The position numbers and the translations under genes are program-made. The notes under the pieces are model-generated. The model was given only the letters and a program-made list of their open reading frames with translations. It had not been told where the DNA came from and did not search any database. This document shows positions 16,988-27,265 of a stretch of DNA of 64,000 nucleotides, piece after piece. Source of the stretch: Planctomycetota bacterium (lineage in GTDB: Bacteria > Planctomycetota > Phycisphaerae > Phycisphaerales > Phycisphaeraceae); contig CP066225.1 in NCBI GenBank assembly GCA_016350165.1, positions 434,001 through 498,000 on the forward strand, given 5' to 3'. The first letter of the stretch is position 1. The number at the start of each line of letters is the position of its first letter.

Positions 16988-19171
16988 ATGAAGATATTGG
17001 TGCCCATAATTGCGATCGTGCTGGGAATTGTTTTCTCGGTCGCATTTTTATTTAAAGGCTCAGAGAACGATGCTGCTTTAGAAGCTCAGCAATCCAAGAT
17101 TGAGCAGCGTGAAGAAGTTGCGCAACAAGAAGCAGCAGCGGAAGAAAAGCAAGCTGATACGGTTGTCGCGGCTAAAGCTGAACAGAAGCCCGTTGTAAAA
17201 GTCGAAACGATCGACGGTCTGCATGTTGTAGTGCCAGAGGTAGCAGAAGCGGTTTCACTTGGCTCAGATAAACCTGAAGATGGTTATAAACTGAAGGTTG
17301 ATTTTACGAGCTGGGGTAGTGGTATCAAAACATTCACGCTAACGGATTATAAGCGTGTGACGTATCCATATAACGAACCATATAGCGTGGAAGGAAAGCT
17401 TGAATCAGCAACTGGTTTAACAGCTTACCCATACGCAGCCAGAAGCATTCGTGTTAACGGCCAATATGTTGCACTGGATACTAAACAGTGGACATCAAGT
17501 CAGATCCGTGATACTGAACGTGGCCAAGAAGTCACTTACTCGGTGATCGTGGCTGATGGTTCGAACAACCCGGTTGTTGAGATTCAGCGTGTTTATACGT
17601 TGCCTAAAGACACATACAGCCTTGAGTTGCAGCAGAAGGTAATCAACCTCAGTGGCAAGCCGATTGATGTACAGTTCAATCAATATGCTCAAGGCGATGT
17701 GATTGATGATGGTGCTGCATATCTTGGTGACAAACGTCAATTCGTAACAGCATACTTCCCTGCATCTGATCCACTACGTACACGTATTGTGACATACGAT
17801 GGTGTGCAGGATCGACGAACACTGGTGAAGGCTTTCCAAGATGCTGCGGCAGACAATGCACCGACACCGACGGGCATATGGCCAAATGAAAGCAGTATTG
17901 AAGCAGGTTCAACCCTTGCATGGTTTGGTTCTGAGAACAGATATTTTTCAGTAGTAACATCTGCGGATGTACCAATTGATACAACACAAACCAGCAAGGT
18001 AAAGCCGATCGTCGAAGTGTTCCCAAACATCCAAACGATTGTCGCGCCAAGCTATAAAGATGATTCAGCGACTCCAGATACTGGTCGCCTTGTGATCTTT
18101 GGTATGCAGTCACAAACAGTGCAACTGCAGCCGGGTGAAGAACAAAACTACGATATCTCAATTTTTGCTGGTCCACGTTACTCCAAACTGTTCAAGCAAG
18201 CACCATACGAAGCAATGGCTTTCGATGAAATGGTGAGATATGTACTTGGTTGCACATGGTGTACATTCCAGCCATTGGCACGCGGATTGCTTTGGTTCTT
18301 AACTGCGATTGAAGCAGTTGTACGAGACTGGGGTATTGCGATTGTCATTCTCGTGTTGTTTGTGCGGCTGATCTTGCATCCACTGACAAGACGCTCACAG
18401 ATCAACATGATGAAGATGGGCAAGCAGATGCAAGCACTGCAGCCTGAAATGGAGAAGCTTAAGAAGAAGTATGCTGATGATAGCAGCAAGCTTCAGGGCG
18501 AAATGATGAAGCTGTATAAAGAAAAGGGTGTGAATCCTTTCAACATGCTTGGTTGTTTGCCCATGTTCCTACAGATGCCGATTTGGGTTGCATTGTATGC
18601 AATGCTTTACTACGCAATTGAACTACGTGGTCAGCCCGCGTTCTACAATGTGTTCCACTACATCAGTACACTATTTGGTAGCGATTGGCAGTTCCTCGCT
18701 AATCTATCCAGCCCTGACCGCTTTATCACACTGTTTGAAAATCAGAAGCCAATTACGCTTCTGTTTGTGACTCTCGACTACTCATCAATCAACATTCTGC
18801 CTCTGCTTATGGGTGTGGTCTTCTTCTTCCAGCAGAAGTTCACAACACCACCTGCAGCCACTGATCAGGCACGTCAACAGCAGAAGATGATGAAGTTCAT
18901 GGTCTTTCTCTTCCCACTGTTCCTGTACTCCGCACCTTCAGGCTTGACGCTATACATTTTGGCTTCAACTTCTGCAGGTATCGTTGACAGTTATTTCGTA
19001 CGTAAGCATGTGAAGGAACTTGAAGAAAGTGGCGAGTTGTTTAAACCACGTAAAAGCAAACCTTCAAAACCTGGTGGTATTATGGATCGCATGCAGAAAG
19101 CTCTGGAAGAAAAGCAAAAAGGCATGCAACAAAAAGGCCAATACAACCGGAAGCCACCAAAACGTAAATGA
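16988..19171 (+). CDS. yidC: Membrane protein insertase YidC
   Basis: Inserts membrane proteins alone or with SecYEG; 727 residues, longer than E. coli (548). An N-terminal membrane anchor (residues 5-24) is followed by a Gln/Glu/Ala-rich linker, a large periplasmic beta-domain and the conserved C-terminal five-helix core with the cytoplasmic hairpin (MKMGKQMQALQPEMEKLKKKY) and KEKGVNPFNMLGCLPMFLQMPIW. The C-terminus is basic (KSKPSKPGG, NRKPPKRK), as in species where it helps bind ribosomes. The start is ATG 16988, preceded by GAGGGA; the upstream TTG 16985 is adjacent in frame and less likely. Confidence 0.95.
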   Translation: MKILVPIIAIVLGIVFSVAFLFKGSENDAALEAQQSKIEQREEVAQQEAAAEEKQADTVVAAKAEQKPVVKVETIDGLHVVVPEVAEAVSLGSDKPEDGYKLKVDFTSWGSGIKTFTLTDYKRVTYPYNEPYSVEGKLESATGLTAYPYAARSIRVNGQYVALDTKQWTSSQIRDTERGQEVTYSVIVADGSNNPVVEIQRVYTLPKDTYSLELQQKVINLSGKPIDVQFNQYAQGDVIDDGAAYLGDKRQFVTAYFPASDPLRTRIVTYDGVQDRRTLVKAFQDAAADNAPTPTGIWPNESSIEAGSTLAWFGSENRYFSVVTSADVPIDTTQTSKVKPIVEVFPNIQTIVAPSYKDDSATPDTGRLVIFGMQSQTVQLQPGEEQNYDISIFAGPRYSKLFKQAPYEAMAFDEMVRYVLGCTWCTFQPLARGLLWFLTAIEAVVRDWGIAIVILVLFVRLILHPLTRRSQINMMKMGKQMQALQPEMEKLKKKYADDSSKLQGEMMKLYKEKGVNPFNMLGCLPMFLQMPIWVALYAMLYYAIELRGQPAFYNVFHYISTLFGSDWQFLANLSSPDRFITLFENQKPITLLFVTLDYSSINILPLLMGVVFFFQQKFTTPPAATDQARQQQKMMKFMVFLFPLFLYSAPSGLTLYILASTSAGIVDSYFVRKHVKELEESGELFKPRKSKPSKPGGIMDRMQKALEEKQKGMQQKGQYNRKPPKRK

Positions 19172-19211
19172 TAGTTCATGAATTTTCCGAACAATCAATC
19201 TGAAAACAATG

Positions 19212-19242
19212 CGAATGCCCGTAGAAACTCTGCGGGCATTCG
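19212..19242 (+). terminator. Strong hairpin downstream of yidC
   Basis: CGAATGCCCG (19212-19221) pairs perfectly with CGGGCATTCG (19233-19242), and AGA/TCT extends the stem inside. No T run follows. It lies between the yidC stop and the ATG chosen for mnmE, which argues against the upstream mnmE start at 19178. Confidence 0.5.
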
Positions 19243-19255
19243 TCATTCATTTGAG

Positions 19256-20641
19256 ATGATGGGTCATTTAAATCGTGGTGATACGATCATTGCAGTAAGT
19301 TCTCCGCCGGGTCAATCTACACGCGGTTTAATCCGTGTTTCTGGCCCTCGTGCGATTGAATTTCTGCAAGAGCAAACAAACCATATTGCCAATGTAAATT
19401 CATCATCAGATGTGTTACCGCAACGTGTTGCGCTACGATGCGAGTTGTCATTTTTAAACTTGCCTTGCATCGCTTATTATTTTCCAACTCCTCATAGTTA
19501 CACAGGCGATGACACGATTGAGTTGCAAGTTCCGGGGCACCCTGCTCTATTGGAAGCGGTTATTTCGCATGCAATCGATTTTGGTATACGACTCGCTGAA
19601 CCTGGCGAATACACATTCCGATCCTTTACTGCAGGTAAGATTGACCTGACACAGGCTGAAGGAATTGCAGCTACAATTGCAGCGACTTCTGATAGTCAAT
19701 TACGTGCAGCAGAATTGCTGAAGAATGGAAAGCTGGGCAGCTTTTCTCATAAGATGGTCGATACTGTTGCAACACAACTCGCACTCGTTGAAGCAGGTAT
19801 TGATTTTGTAGATCAAGAGGATGTTGTCCCCATTGAACCTTTTGAACTAAACGAAAATCTAGCTGAAATTCAAAATGATCTGAGTCAATTGATTTCACGC
19901 AGTCGCTCATGGGGCAGCATTGAAGCACTACCTCGTGTTGTATTAGTTGGTGAACCGAGTGTTGGCAAAAGCACTCTTTTCAATGCACTACTTGGCAAAG
20001 AACGTGCGGTGATTAGTGCTTTGCCCGGCACAACGCGTGATATTCTAGCGGAGCCATTGCGGCTAACGAATCATCAGCAGCAGCAAATCGAAGTAATGCT
20101 AATCGATATCGCTGGCTTGGGGTATACAAAAGCTGCGATCGATAAACAAGCCCAAATTGCGGCTCAACAGGCCATTGATCAAGCAGACCTGATCGTACAT
20201 ATATTAGATGCAACGCAAGATTCACATGATGAAATTGAACCGCCCGCACACATTCCTGTACTGAAAGTCTTCAACAAGATTGATGCGGGCCAATATAAAA
20301 AAAATAAACATGACTTTGGGATTAGTGCTCAAACAGGCTGTGGTCTGGAAGAGTTGAAGTCGCATATCACACAGCTAATTGGTTCACGTGGCATCAGTTT
20401 GGCTTCGGACATGCTTGCTTTACAACCAAGACACGAGCATGCTCTCAACAAAGCCTTGAGTCATGTGAAGCAAACGCGTGATATTTTAACGATGCAATCC
20501 GATCAGCATGGCATCAGTGATATTGAAATCGTTGCTGGTAGCTTGCGAGAAGCATTGGATGAACTGGCTGCCATTGGTGGTGAAATGACGCCCGATGACG
20601 TCATTGGCAAAGTGTTTGCAAATTTCTGTGTCGGGAAATAG
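19256..20641 (+). CDS. mnmE: tRNA modification GTPase MnmE (TrmE)
   Basis: With MnmG it makes the 5-carboxymethylaminomethyl group on wobble U34 of several tRNAs. From ATG 19256 it is 461 residues, the family norm. The N-terminal folate-binding domain has DTIIAVSSPPGQSTRGLIRVSGP. The G domain lies in the middle helical domain with GEPSVGKSTLFN (about residue 232), PGTTRD, DIAGL and NKID, and the C-terminus is FCVGK with the catalytic Cys. An ORF extension to 19178 would add 26 residues translated through a perfect 10-bp hairpin and lacks a Shine-Dalgarno, so the internal ATG is preferred. No mnmG is nearby. Confidence 0.95.
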   Translation: MMGHLNRGDTIIAVSSPPGQSTRGLIRVSGPRAIEFLQEQTNHIANVNSSSDVLPQRVALRCELSFLNLPCIAYYFPTPHSYTGDDTIELQVPGHPALLEAVISHAIDFGIRLAEPGEYTFRSFTAGKIDLTQAEGIAATIAATSDSQLRAAELLKNGKLGSFSHKMVDTVATQLALVEAGIDFVDQEDVVPIEPFELNENLAEIQNDLSQLISRSRSWGSIEALPRVVLVGEPSVGKSTLFNALLGKERAVISALPGTTRDILAEPLRLTNHQQQQIEVMLIDIAGLGYTKAAIDKQAQIAAQQAIDQADLIVHILDATQDSHDEIEPPAHIPVLKVFNKIDAGQYKKNKHDFGISAQTGCGLEELKSHITQLIGSRGISLASDMLALQPRHEHALNKALSHVKQTRDILTMQSDQHGISDIEIVAGSLREALDELAAIGGEMTPDDVIGKVFANFCVGK

Positions 20642-20670
20642 CCCATCGACGGCAACACGATCCAGAATAT

Positions 20671-20679
20671 TGCTACAAT
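20671..20679 (+). promoter_or_regulatory. Extended -10 promoter for smpB
   Basis: TGCTACAAT is an extended -10 (TGn plus TACAAT) ending 12 nt before the smpB ATG, so the transcript would have almost no leader. No good -35 is seen. Confidence 0.4.
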
Positions 20680-20691
20680 ACCGTACTTATT

Positions 20692-21189
20692 ATGGCCAAG
20701 AGACAGCACAAAAAGAAAAAAGACGAGTCTCAGACGAAACGAATCGTCAACCGACGCGCTTACCATGACTACCACATCAGTGACAAACTGGAGTGTGGTA
20801 TCTCTTTGCATGGCACCGAAGTAAAATCCATTCGTGATGGCCAAGCCTCTATCGCTGAAGGCTACGCAACGGTCGACGAAAAAAAGATGGAATTACAGTT
20901 GGTCAATTGCGAAATTTCCAGATACCCCCATGGTGGTCCACACCAGCACGAACCGAAACGAGTTCGCACACTGCTTGCACATAAAAAACAAATTAAGCAA
21001 TATGCTGACAAAACTCGTGAAAAAGGCGTGACTATAGTGCCACTAGCCATGTATTTCACTAGTCGAGGGCTGATCAAGATTGAAATCGGCATCGGACGTG
21101 GTAAAAAATCTCATGACAAGCGGCAAGATATCAAGCAGCGCGATGCTGACCGCTCAATGCAACGGGCTATGACACGTAAACACATCTAG
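20692..21189 (+). CDS. smpB: SsrA-binding protein SmpB
   Basis: Binds tmRNA and brings it to stalled ribosomes for trans-translation; 165 residues, normal. The family signatures NRRAYHDYHISDKLECGISLHGTEVKS, HEPKRVRTLLAHKKQI and VPLAMYFTSRGLIKIEIGIGRGKKSHDKR are present, and the basic C-terminal tail (DADRSMQRAMTRKHI) enters the mRNA channel. The start is ATG 20692. Its RNA partner ssrA is in this window at 48.8 kb, not adjacent. Confidence 0.97.
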   Translation: MAKRQHKKKKDESQTKRIVNRRAYHDYHISDKLECGISLHGTEVKSIRDGQASIAEGYATVDEKKMELQLVNCEISRYPHGGPHQHEPKRVRTLLAHKKQIKQYADKTREKGVTIVPLAMYFTSRGLIKIEIGIGRGKKSHDKRQDIKQRDADRSMQRAMTRKHI

Positions 21190-21201
21190 ACTGTGAGAAC
21201 T

Positions 21202-22395
21202 ATGGAGCGTCGTTACCGCTTACTGTTCATTGCATTCATTGAAAGCTTCGCAACAATCCTTCTCGAGCGTGGCTTTTACTTTTATACGCGCGATATTCTT
21301 CATTTCGAAGAATATCAAAATCTAATGCTCGCTTTAATGTTCGGCGTCATCTATGTCTTCGGCGCTGTACTAAGTCACCGCATTGCCCATAAAATTTCTG
21401 AAAAATATGCATTTTTCAGTGCTGTTTCAATTCTGCTACTAACGAATTTGATGATCTTCTTGTTCCCTAATAATGCATTAATTGTTATTAGTTTTGGAAT
21501 CATCGCCTTTGTGACCGGTGCCAAATGGCCCATACTCGAATCATATATCAGCGCAGGCCAAACACCACGTCATGTTTTAAGAATCATCGGGTACTTCAGT
21601 TTATCATGGGCAGGCGCAGCACCGCTTGCACTTGTTGCTTCTGGTTTTCTAATTGGTTCAGACTCACCCACCCGTTTTTTCGCTACTGCCGCATCAATCC
21701 ATGCATTAACTTTATTTGCCTGCATATTCTTGAAAAAACGACCAGTTCACCTTGCTGAAAATCATCCTGAGCGTCTACCTTCGATACAACTACACCAATA
21801 CAAACACCTGCTTAAAGCGAGCAGGATGTCCATGCTCTCAAGCTACGCTCTTTTATTTTTGCTTGCCCCGCTCATGCCGACAATTTTCTCACGTTTAAAT
21901 TTCGATGTTCAAGCGAGTGCTAGTCTTTCGGGTTTACTCGATGTTATGCGATTTGTAGCGTTTCTCATTCTTGGTTTTTTTGCGACATGGCATGGCCGAT
22001 CCACACCTGTATTCCTCATGATATTTGCACTACCACTGGGTTTCTTCATGGTGCTTTTTGGCTCAAACATATACGTTGTACTAGTTGGTGAAATACTCTT
22101 TGGTTTAGCATCCGGTTTGATGTACTACGGTTCGCTTTATTACGCATTAATATTACAGAACTCCGCGGTCAATGCGGGTGGAGAACACGAAGGTTTAATT
22201 GGAACTGGTTTTGCACTAGGTCCATTAATCGGCCTTATTGGCCTAAGCTTATCAAACATTACCGGCAACACATGGGGCATGCTGATCGGCGTCACACCTA
22301 TTATTGTGCTATGTATCGTGCTTGCGTTGAATCAGCTTTGGCATCTTCATCAATTCACCACTTCACTGAAACAAAACTCAGCTGAGTCGCAGTAA
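21202..22395 (+). CDS. Major facilitator superfamily-type transporter
   Basis: A polytopic membrane protein of about 397 residues with 11-12 hydrophobic segments and small basic loops (for example HRIAHKISEKY between helices 2 and 3), as in MFS carriers. The substrate cannot be told. The start is ATG 21202 (MERRYRLLF) or GTG 21193; the gene follows smpB by a few nucleotides and is probably read through from it. An EYQNL segment and a GLIGTGFALGPLIG helix are visible, but no specific subfamily is recognised. Confidence 0.75.
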   Translation: MERRYRLLFIAFIESFATILLERGFYFYTRDILHFEEYQNLMLALMFGVIYVFGAVLSHRIAHKISEKYAFFSAVSILLLTNLMIFLFPNNALIVISFGIIAFVTGAKWPILESYISAGQTPRHVLRIIGYFSLSWAGAAPLALVASGFLIGSDSPTRFFATAASIHALTLFACIFLKKRPVHLAENHPERLPSIQLHQYKHLLKASRMSMLSSYALLFLLAPLMPTIFSRLNFDVQASASLSGLLDVMRFVAFLILGFFATWHGRSTPVFLMIFALPLGFFMVLFGSNIYVVLVGEILFGLASGLMYYGSLYYALILQNSAVNAGGEHEGLIGTGFALGPLIGLIGLSLSNITGNTWGMLIGVTPIIVLCIVLALNQLWHLHQFTTSLKQNSAESQ

Positions 22396-22432
22396 CACCT
22401 AGTCAAGGTTGATGTACCATAGCATCTATACA

Positions 22433-22473
22433 TAGCATACTCTTTTAGTTGATTCAAAAGAATGTGTGTGCTA
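22433..22473. terminator. Bulged hairpin between convergent genes
   Basis: TAGCATAC-TCTTTT (22433-22446) pairs with AAAAGA (22456-22461) and GTGTGCTA (22466-22473), with a 4-nt bulge on the 3' side and one G-U pair. It lies in the 281-nt convergent gap between the MFS gene and the aldehyde dehydrogenase and may terminate one or both. The rest of the gap shows nothing. Confidence 0.3.
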
Positions 22474-22676
22474 CTAATTTAGACTGCTATGAAATCGCAA
22501 GCCGTATATATTCGATCAATAGTTAATTAGCTTCCCCTCGCACATGTTCATTTTGCGTGGCCATCACACCTGACTTTAATCAAGTTAAGGTGATCAATTC
22601 AAGATTCAATGGATCGAAAAATCAGATACGTTGTCAAGCGACCATTCAAGTAATTACTTTGTAGGCAATATGTGCC

Positions 22677-24104
22677 TTATTCCTTTATCACACACAAACG
22701 TGGCACAGTCATTTCTTCAACCGCATACTTCACACCTTCATGCCCACATCCTGACTCTTTCACACCACCATAAGGCATCGCATCAGCACGCCATGTAGGA
22801 ACCTCATTAATCATCACGCCGCCAACTTCCAATCGATCCCATGCCTTATTAATTTTCTGCTTATCTTGCGTAAAAACGCCTGCTTGTAATCCATATCGAC
22901 TGTCATTAACCTCATCAATTACTTCTTCAAAACAGTTATAAGAATTCAAAACCATGACAGGACCAAAAACTTCTTCTTTCATTAACTTTTGCTTACGATC
23001 CACTTCTTCCAATATAGCTGGAGTGACACAAACACCTTCTTTTTTCCCACCTGCTAGTAACACAGCACCACCATCAACAGCATCTTTAATCCACTGCTCA
23101 ACCCGTTCTGCATCCATATGACTAATCAAACCACCCACATCTGTTGATGCATCAGAAGGATCACCCACCACTAATTTTTGTACTCTTTCAACCAGCATCG
23201 ACTTTAACGTATTATAAATATCTTGATGAATGTAAAGACGTTGCAAACTAATACAGCTTTGCCCAGCTTGCGCGTACGCCGCATTAACCAACCGATCTGC
23301 CAAATCATTCAAATCTTCAACATCAGGTTCAACAACACACGCAGCATTGCCACCTAGCTCTAATGTAACACGCTTGTACCTAGCTCTCTGTTTTAATTTC
23401 CAACCAACCTTTGATGATCCTGTAAATGTAAACATTTTAATTCGATCATCAGTAATCATTGCTGATGCATCTTCATCGCGACACGACAATATCGAAAATG
23501 ATCGTCGTGGCAAATCGGATTCACGAATAATATCACCGATCATCAATGCACTCATTGGCGTATTCAGAGCTGGCTTCAAAATAAATGGACATCCTGCTGC
23601 AATCGCAGGTGCAACCTTATGTGCAACAAGATTTGCTGGAAAATTAAAAGGTGTAATACACGATACCAAACCAATCGGCACACGCCTTATTAAGCCTTTA
23701 TACATCGCCAAGCTAGCATCATCACCCAATGATACGACCTGATCATCCAACTGTAATGAAACTTGAGATGCTAAGCGAAATGTTTCGATACATCTCGCAA
23801 CTTCACCTCTTGCTTCTTTGATCGTTTTGCCAACTTCATGGCATATAACTTCTGAAAACTCTTCTTTATCAAGCTCAATCCGATCTGCAATATAAGTCAA
23901 AATATCTTGCCGATCTTTACCTGATAAATCTCTTAATGCTTCAGTCACACCCTTCGCTGCACATATTGCTTTCTCAATATGATCTGATGTTGCTAATGCA
24001 ATATTTGCGATTGGTTCTTCAGTGTATTTATTCAAAACAGAGATCGAATCATCCGTATACACATGCTCACCAGCAAGAATGAACGGACGCATATTGTCTT
24101 TCAT
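22677..24104 (-). CDS. NAD(P)-dependent aldehyde dehydrogenase
   Basis: Oxidises an aldehyde to the acid; 475 residues, standard for the superfamily. Visible: the Rossmann and general base stretch VTLELGGNAACVVEPD, the catalytic Cys in YAQAGQSCISLQRLYIH (about residue 284), EEVFGPVMVLNSY and the C-terminal PYGGVKESGCGHEGVKYAVEEMT. The last part resembles lactaldehyde or non-phosphorylating glyceraldehyde-3-phosphate type enzymes, but the substrate is not certain. The start is ATG 24104 with GAAGG about 8 nt upstream. It follows the DUF547 gene by 32 nt and probably shares its transcript. Confidence 0.9.
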   Translation of the reverse strand: MKDNMRPFILAGEHVYTDDSISVLNKYTEEPIANIALATSDHIEKAICAAKGVTEALRDLSGKDRQDILTYIADRIELDKEEFSEVICHEVGKTIKEARGEVARCIETFRLASQVSLQLDDQVVSLGDDASLAMYKGLIRRVPIGLVSCITPFNFPANLVAHKVAPAIAAGCPFILKPALNTPMSALMIGDIIRESDLPRRSFSILSCRDEDASAMITDDRIKMFTFTGSSKVGWKLKQRARYKRVTLELGGNAACVVEPDVEDLNDLADRLVNAAYAQAGQSCISLQRLYIHQDIYNTLKSMLVERVQKLVVGDPSDASTDVGGLISHMDAERVEQWIKDAVDGGAVLLAGGKKEGVCVTPAILEEVDRKQKLMKEEVFGPVMVLNSYNCFEEVIDEVNDSRYGLQAGVFTQDKQKINKAWDRLEVGGVMINEVPTWRADAMPYGGVKESGCGHEGVKYAVEEMTVPRLCVIKE

Positions 24105-24136
24105 AGATACACCTTCACAAACTAACCTATAGCTTC

Positions 24137-24991
24137 TTATTTAACCCGATTACGCACGTCATTTAATCGCCAATCATACTCAATCCATTCAACCTTAGGA
24201 CGACGACCATTTTCCAATGCTTCTGCTATCTCAGGACGATACTTGGCAACAAAATCAAAAACATCTTGGCTATTCTTTTCAAAGTCCACTTTGTACCAAT
24301 TAAACAACTGAGTCAGGGATACGACATTATTCACCGGATCATAATCGTACCAACGATCATGATTAAGTACATACTCAGTCTGTTGTTGCAATTGTTTTTC
24401 AAGCCAATCACCACGATACACTTCATTTCTCAATATCGGGCAACTATAAGCTGCACAAACAAGAGCGAAGTGAATGCGAGGTTCTTTGAACATCGGACGT
24501 ATCGTTTTATGCTCAAGTTCATTCAGACTATATGTTTTGTTACCAATCTGCCATCGATCATCATCCCATCGACGTTTCTCGGGGATCTCAAAGATTGATG
24601 TTAACTTCCCATTGTCCCAGTACTCAATGATGAGTTCAAGCGTAAAAGCATTGTACGCATTGATAAGCGTAGCTAATTGATCATCACGCCCCAACTTACT
24701 CAGATCAATATTCCTTAAGCTATTAATATAATCTCGCAACTGCTCGCGTTGCTCAAACATTTTCGCATAATCCACCCAACCATCATCATCTACATTTTTC
24801 TTTAACAATTTATCATAGATAGCGAGCTTCTTCTGATATAGCATGTTCCCCGCTTCACCAGATTCAACACCTTGCTCTTGTGCATTGGCGGAGAAACTGA
24901 AAAGCCCAACCACACTACTTGTTAGTAAAATCAGTAACAGGACGCATCCCACGCATTTTTTTTTATTCCACTGCATAAACAATACTCTCAT
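24137..24991 (-). CDS. DUF547 domain secreted protein
   Basis: A 284-residue exported protein. A basic start (MQWNKKKC) and a hydrophobic stretch (VLLLILLTSSVVGLFSF, then ANA) form a signal peptide. The mature part is a DUF547 domain, with LINAYNAFTLELIIEYW, LNELEHKTIRPMFKEPRIHFALVCAAYSCPILRNEVY and LTQLFNWYKVDFEKN. The domain is found in bacteria and plants; its Cys-containing CAAYSCP motif is conserved and its function unknown. The start is ATG 24991 or ATG 24976. It is divergent from uvrB. Confidence 0.88.
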   Translation of the reverse strand: MRVLFMQWNKKKCVGCVLLLILLTSSVVGLFSFSANAQEQGVESGEAGNMLYQKKLAIYDKLLKKNVDDDGWVDYAKMFEQREQLRDYINSLRNIDLSKLGRDDQLATLINAYNAFTLELIIEYWDNGKLTSIFEIPEKRRWDDDRWQIGNKTYSLNELEHKTIRPMFKEPRIHFALVCAAYSCPILRNEVYRGDWLEKQLQQQTEYVLNHDRWYDYDPVNNVVSLTQLFNWYKVDFEKNSQDVFDFVAKYRPEIAEALENGRRPKVEWIEYDWRLNDVRNRVK

Positions 24992-25093
24992 ACTGGGTCA
25001 CAGGATATTACACATACTATCTTCATCGGTATACAGTTAGTATTTGTATTCCCCAATCAAACTCCGTAGCTATATCTAAGCCTCATACTCTCG

Positions 25094-25099
25094 TACAAT
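25094..25099 (+). promoter_or_regulatory. Candidate -10 of uvrB giving a leaderless transcript
   Basis: TACAAT ends 6 nt before the uvrB ATG (25106), so transcription would start at or next to the start codon. There is no clear -35 and no Shine-Dalgarno before the ATG, which fits a leaderless message. Confidence 0.35.
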
Positions 25100-25105
25100 A
25101 TCACT

Positions 25106-27265
25106 ATGACGAACAAGAATGAATTCAATCTAGTTAGCGAATTCCAGCCTATGGGCGATCAACCTCAAGCCATTGATGAACTTGTGGCTGGCATCGAATC
25201 GGGCACAAAATACCAAACACTCCTTGGCGCAACGGGTACAGGGAAAACCTTCACCATGGCCCAGACCATTGCCCGCCTCAATCGCCCTGCTCTCGTCATT
25301 TCCCATAATAAAACCCTTGCAGCACAGCTTTATGAGGAATTTAAGGAACTTTTCCCAGACAACGCGGTTTCATACTTCGTCTCCTACTACGACTACTATC
25401 AGCCTGAGGCTTATATTCCTCAACGTGACATCTACATCGAAAAAGATGCCTCACGTAATGACGACCTCGACCGACTCCGACTCGCAGCAACCACAAATCT
25501 CATCACACGCAACGATGTCATTGTTGTCGCATCTGTCTCATGTATCTACGGCCTCGGCTCTCCCGATGCCTACAAAAAATCCGTCGTCTCCCTCAATAAA
25601 GGCCAATTGATCGATAGACAGGAAATTCTACGCGCTCTATCTGATCTGCAATACGAACGAACAGACATTGAACTTGTACGTGGCAAGTTCCGTGTGCGAG
25701 GCGATGTCGTCGAAATCTTCCCCGCTTCCGAAGAATTCGCATACCGTGTGCAGTTATTCGGCGATGAAGTTGAAAGCCTCCAGTTCATCAATCCAATCAC
25801 TGGTGAAATCCTCGCAGATGAAAATGCACTTTTCATCTACCCTGCCGTCCACTACGTAATGCCCGAGCATCAACTCGAACAATCAATCGATTCGATACGT
25901 GCTGAACTCGCAACTCGCGAAACAGAATTACGAATGGAAGGTAAACTTCTCGAAGCTCAACGTCTTGCTGCACGTACTAACTATGACTTAGAAATGATGC
26001 AGGAAGTCGGCTACTGTTCCGGCGTCGAAAACTACTCACGTCACCTTGATGGCCGTCCTACTGGCAGTAAACCATACACGCTCCTCGACTACTTCCCCGA
26101 TGCACTTTCAGGCCTCTACGAAGGTGGTTACTCTGACGGCTCACGTGATGACATTCCCGTCATCTCTGAACGTACTTCAGGTGGCGGCGATTGGCTCCTC
26201 TTTATCGATGAATCACATGTCACACTCCCGCAAGTCCGAGCCATGTACAACGGCGACCAAGCACGCAAACGCGTTCTTGTCGATCACGGCTTCCGTCTTC
26301 CCTCAGCATTAGATAACCGTCCACTAAAATTCGAAGAAGTTGAAAAAACGTGGCAGCAAGTAATTTTCGTCTCCGCAACCCCCGGTCCATACGAGCTTGA
26401 ACACTGCGAAGGTAGTATCGTCGAACAGATCATCCGCCCAACAGGCCTTGTTGATCCGCCAATCGAAGTTCGCCCAGCCTCAGGTCAAGTTAACGATGTC
26501 ATCGAAGAAGCACGTAAATGCATAGCAAAAAATGAACGTGTTCTCATCACCGCACTCACCAAACGTCTCTCCGAAGACCTTGCATCTTTCATGTCTGATC
26601 AGGGTATCCGCTGCCGTTACCTTCACTCTGAAATCGACACACTAGATCGCATTCAAATCCTGCGTGAACTTCGCGAAGGTGAATTTGATGTACTCATTGG
26701 CGTCAACCTCTTACGTGAAGGCTTAGACTTACCCGAAGTATCATTCGTTGCAATCCTCGATGCAGACAAAGCAGGTTTCCTGCGCAGCACCACAAGTATG
26801 ATTCAACAAATAGGCCGCGCTGCTCGAAACGTCAATTCATACGTCATTCTCTACGCAGACGAAGTCACCCCTGCAATGAAGTCTGCTATCGAAGAAACTG
26901 AACGTCGCCGCGAGATACAGCTCAAATACAACATAGACAACAACATCACACCAAAAACAATTAAAAAAGCAATCCGCACTGGTATCGAGTCCGAACTCAA
27001 AGCACGAAAAACTGCACGTGATGCGCTCAACATCACTGAAACAGAATTCGATCGTGGCGAACTACTTCGTGATCTTGAAAATCAAATGCTCGAAGCCGCT
27101 CAAATGCTCGAATTCGAAAAAGCCGCATTATTACGTGACAAAGTCAAAGAAATCAAAGCCACACCAGCCATGGGCAAAGTCACACTAAAATCTGATGCAC
27201 GTGGCACAAAACCCAAGCCCGGCGCTCCCGGCACCAAAGTCATCAAGAAACGGAAGAAGTCATAA
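25106..27265 (+). CDS. uvrB: Excinuclease ABC subunit B
   Basis: Damage-verification helicase of nucleotide excision repair; 719 residues, slightly longer than usual (about 670) because of a basic tail ([20 protein letters not shown]). Walker A is [13 protein letters not shown] near residue 41. The beta-hairpin region [21 protein letters not shown] inserts into DNA. Motif II is [11 protein letters not shown], and the helicase motifs [15 protein letters not shown] and QQIGRAARN follow. The C-terminal UVR domain that contacts UvrC is [27 protein letters not shown]. Its end overlaps the convergent GT87-like gene by 23 nt. The uvrA and uvrC genes are not nearby. Confidence 0.97.
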   Translation: MTNKNEFNLVSEFQPMGDQPQAIDELVAGIESGTKYQTLLGATGTGKTFTMAQTIARLNRPALVISHNKTLAAQLYEEFKELFPDNAVSYFVSYYDYYQPEAYIPQRDIYIEKDASRNDDLDRLRLAATTNLITRNDVIVVASVSCIYGLGSPDAYKKSVVSLNKGQLIDRQEILRALSDLQYERTDIELVRGKFRVRGDVVEIFPASEEFAYRVQLFGDEVESLQFINPITGEILADENALFIYPAVHYVMPEHQLEQSIDSIRAELATRETELRMEGKLLEAQRLAARTNYDLEMMQEVGYCSGVENYSRHLDGRPTGSKPYTLLDYFPDALSGLYEGGYSDGSRDDIPVISERTSGGGDWLLFIDESHVTLPQVRAMYNGDQARKRVLVDHGFRLPSALDNRPLKFEEVEKTWQQVIFVSATPGPYELEHCEGSIVEQIIRPTGLVDPPIEVRPASGQVNDVIEEARKCIAKNERVLITALTKRLSEDLASFMSDQGIRCRYLHSEIDTLDRIQILRELREGEFDVLIGVNLLREGLDLPEVSFVAILDADKAGFLRSTTSMIQQIGRAARNVNSYVILYADEVTPAMKSAIEETERRREIQLKYNIDNNITPKTIKKAIRTGIESELKARKTARDALNITETEFDRGELLRDLENQMLEAAQMLEFEKAALLRDKVKEIKATPAMGKVTLKSDARGTKPKPGAPGTKVIKKRKKS

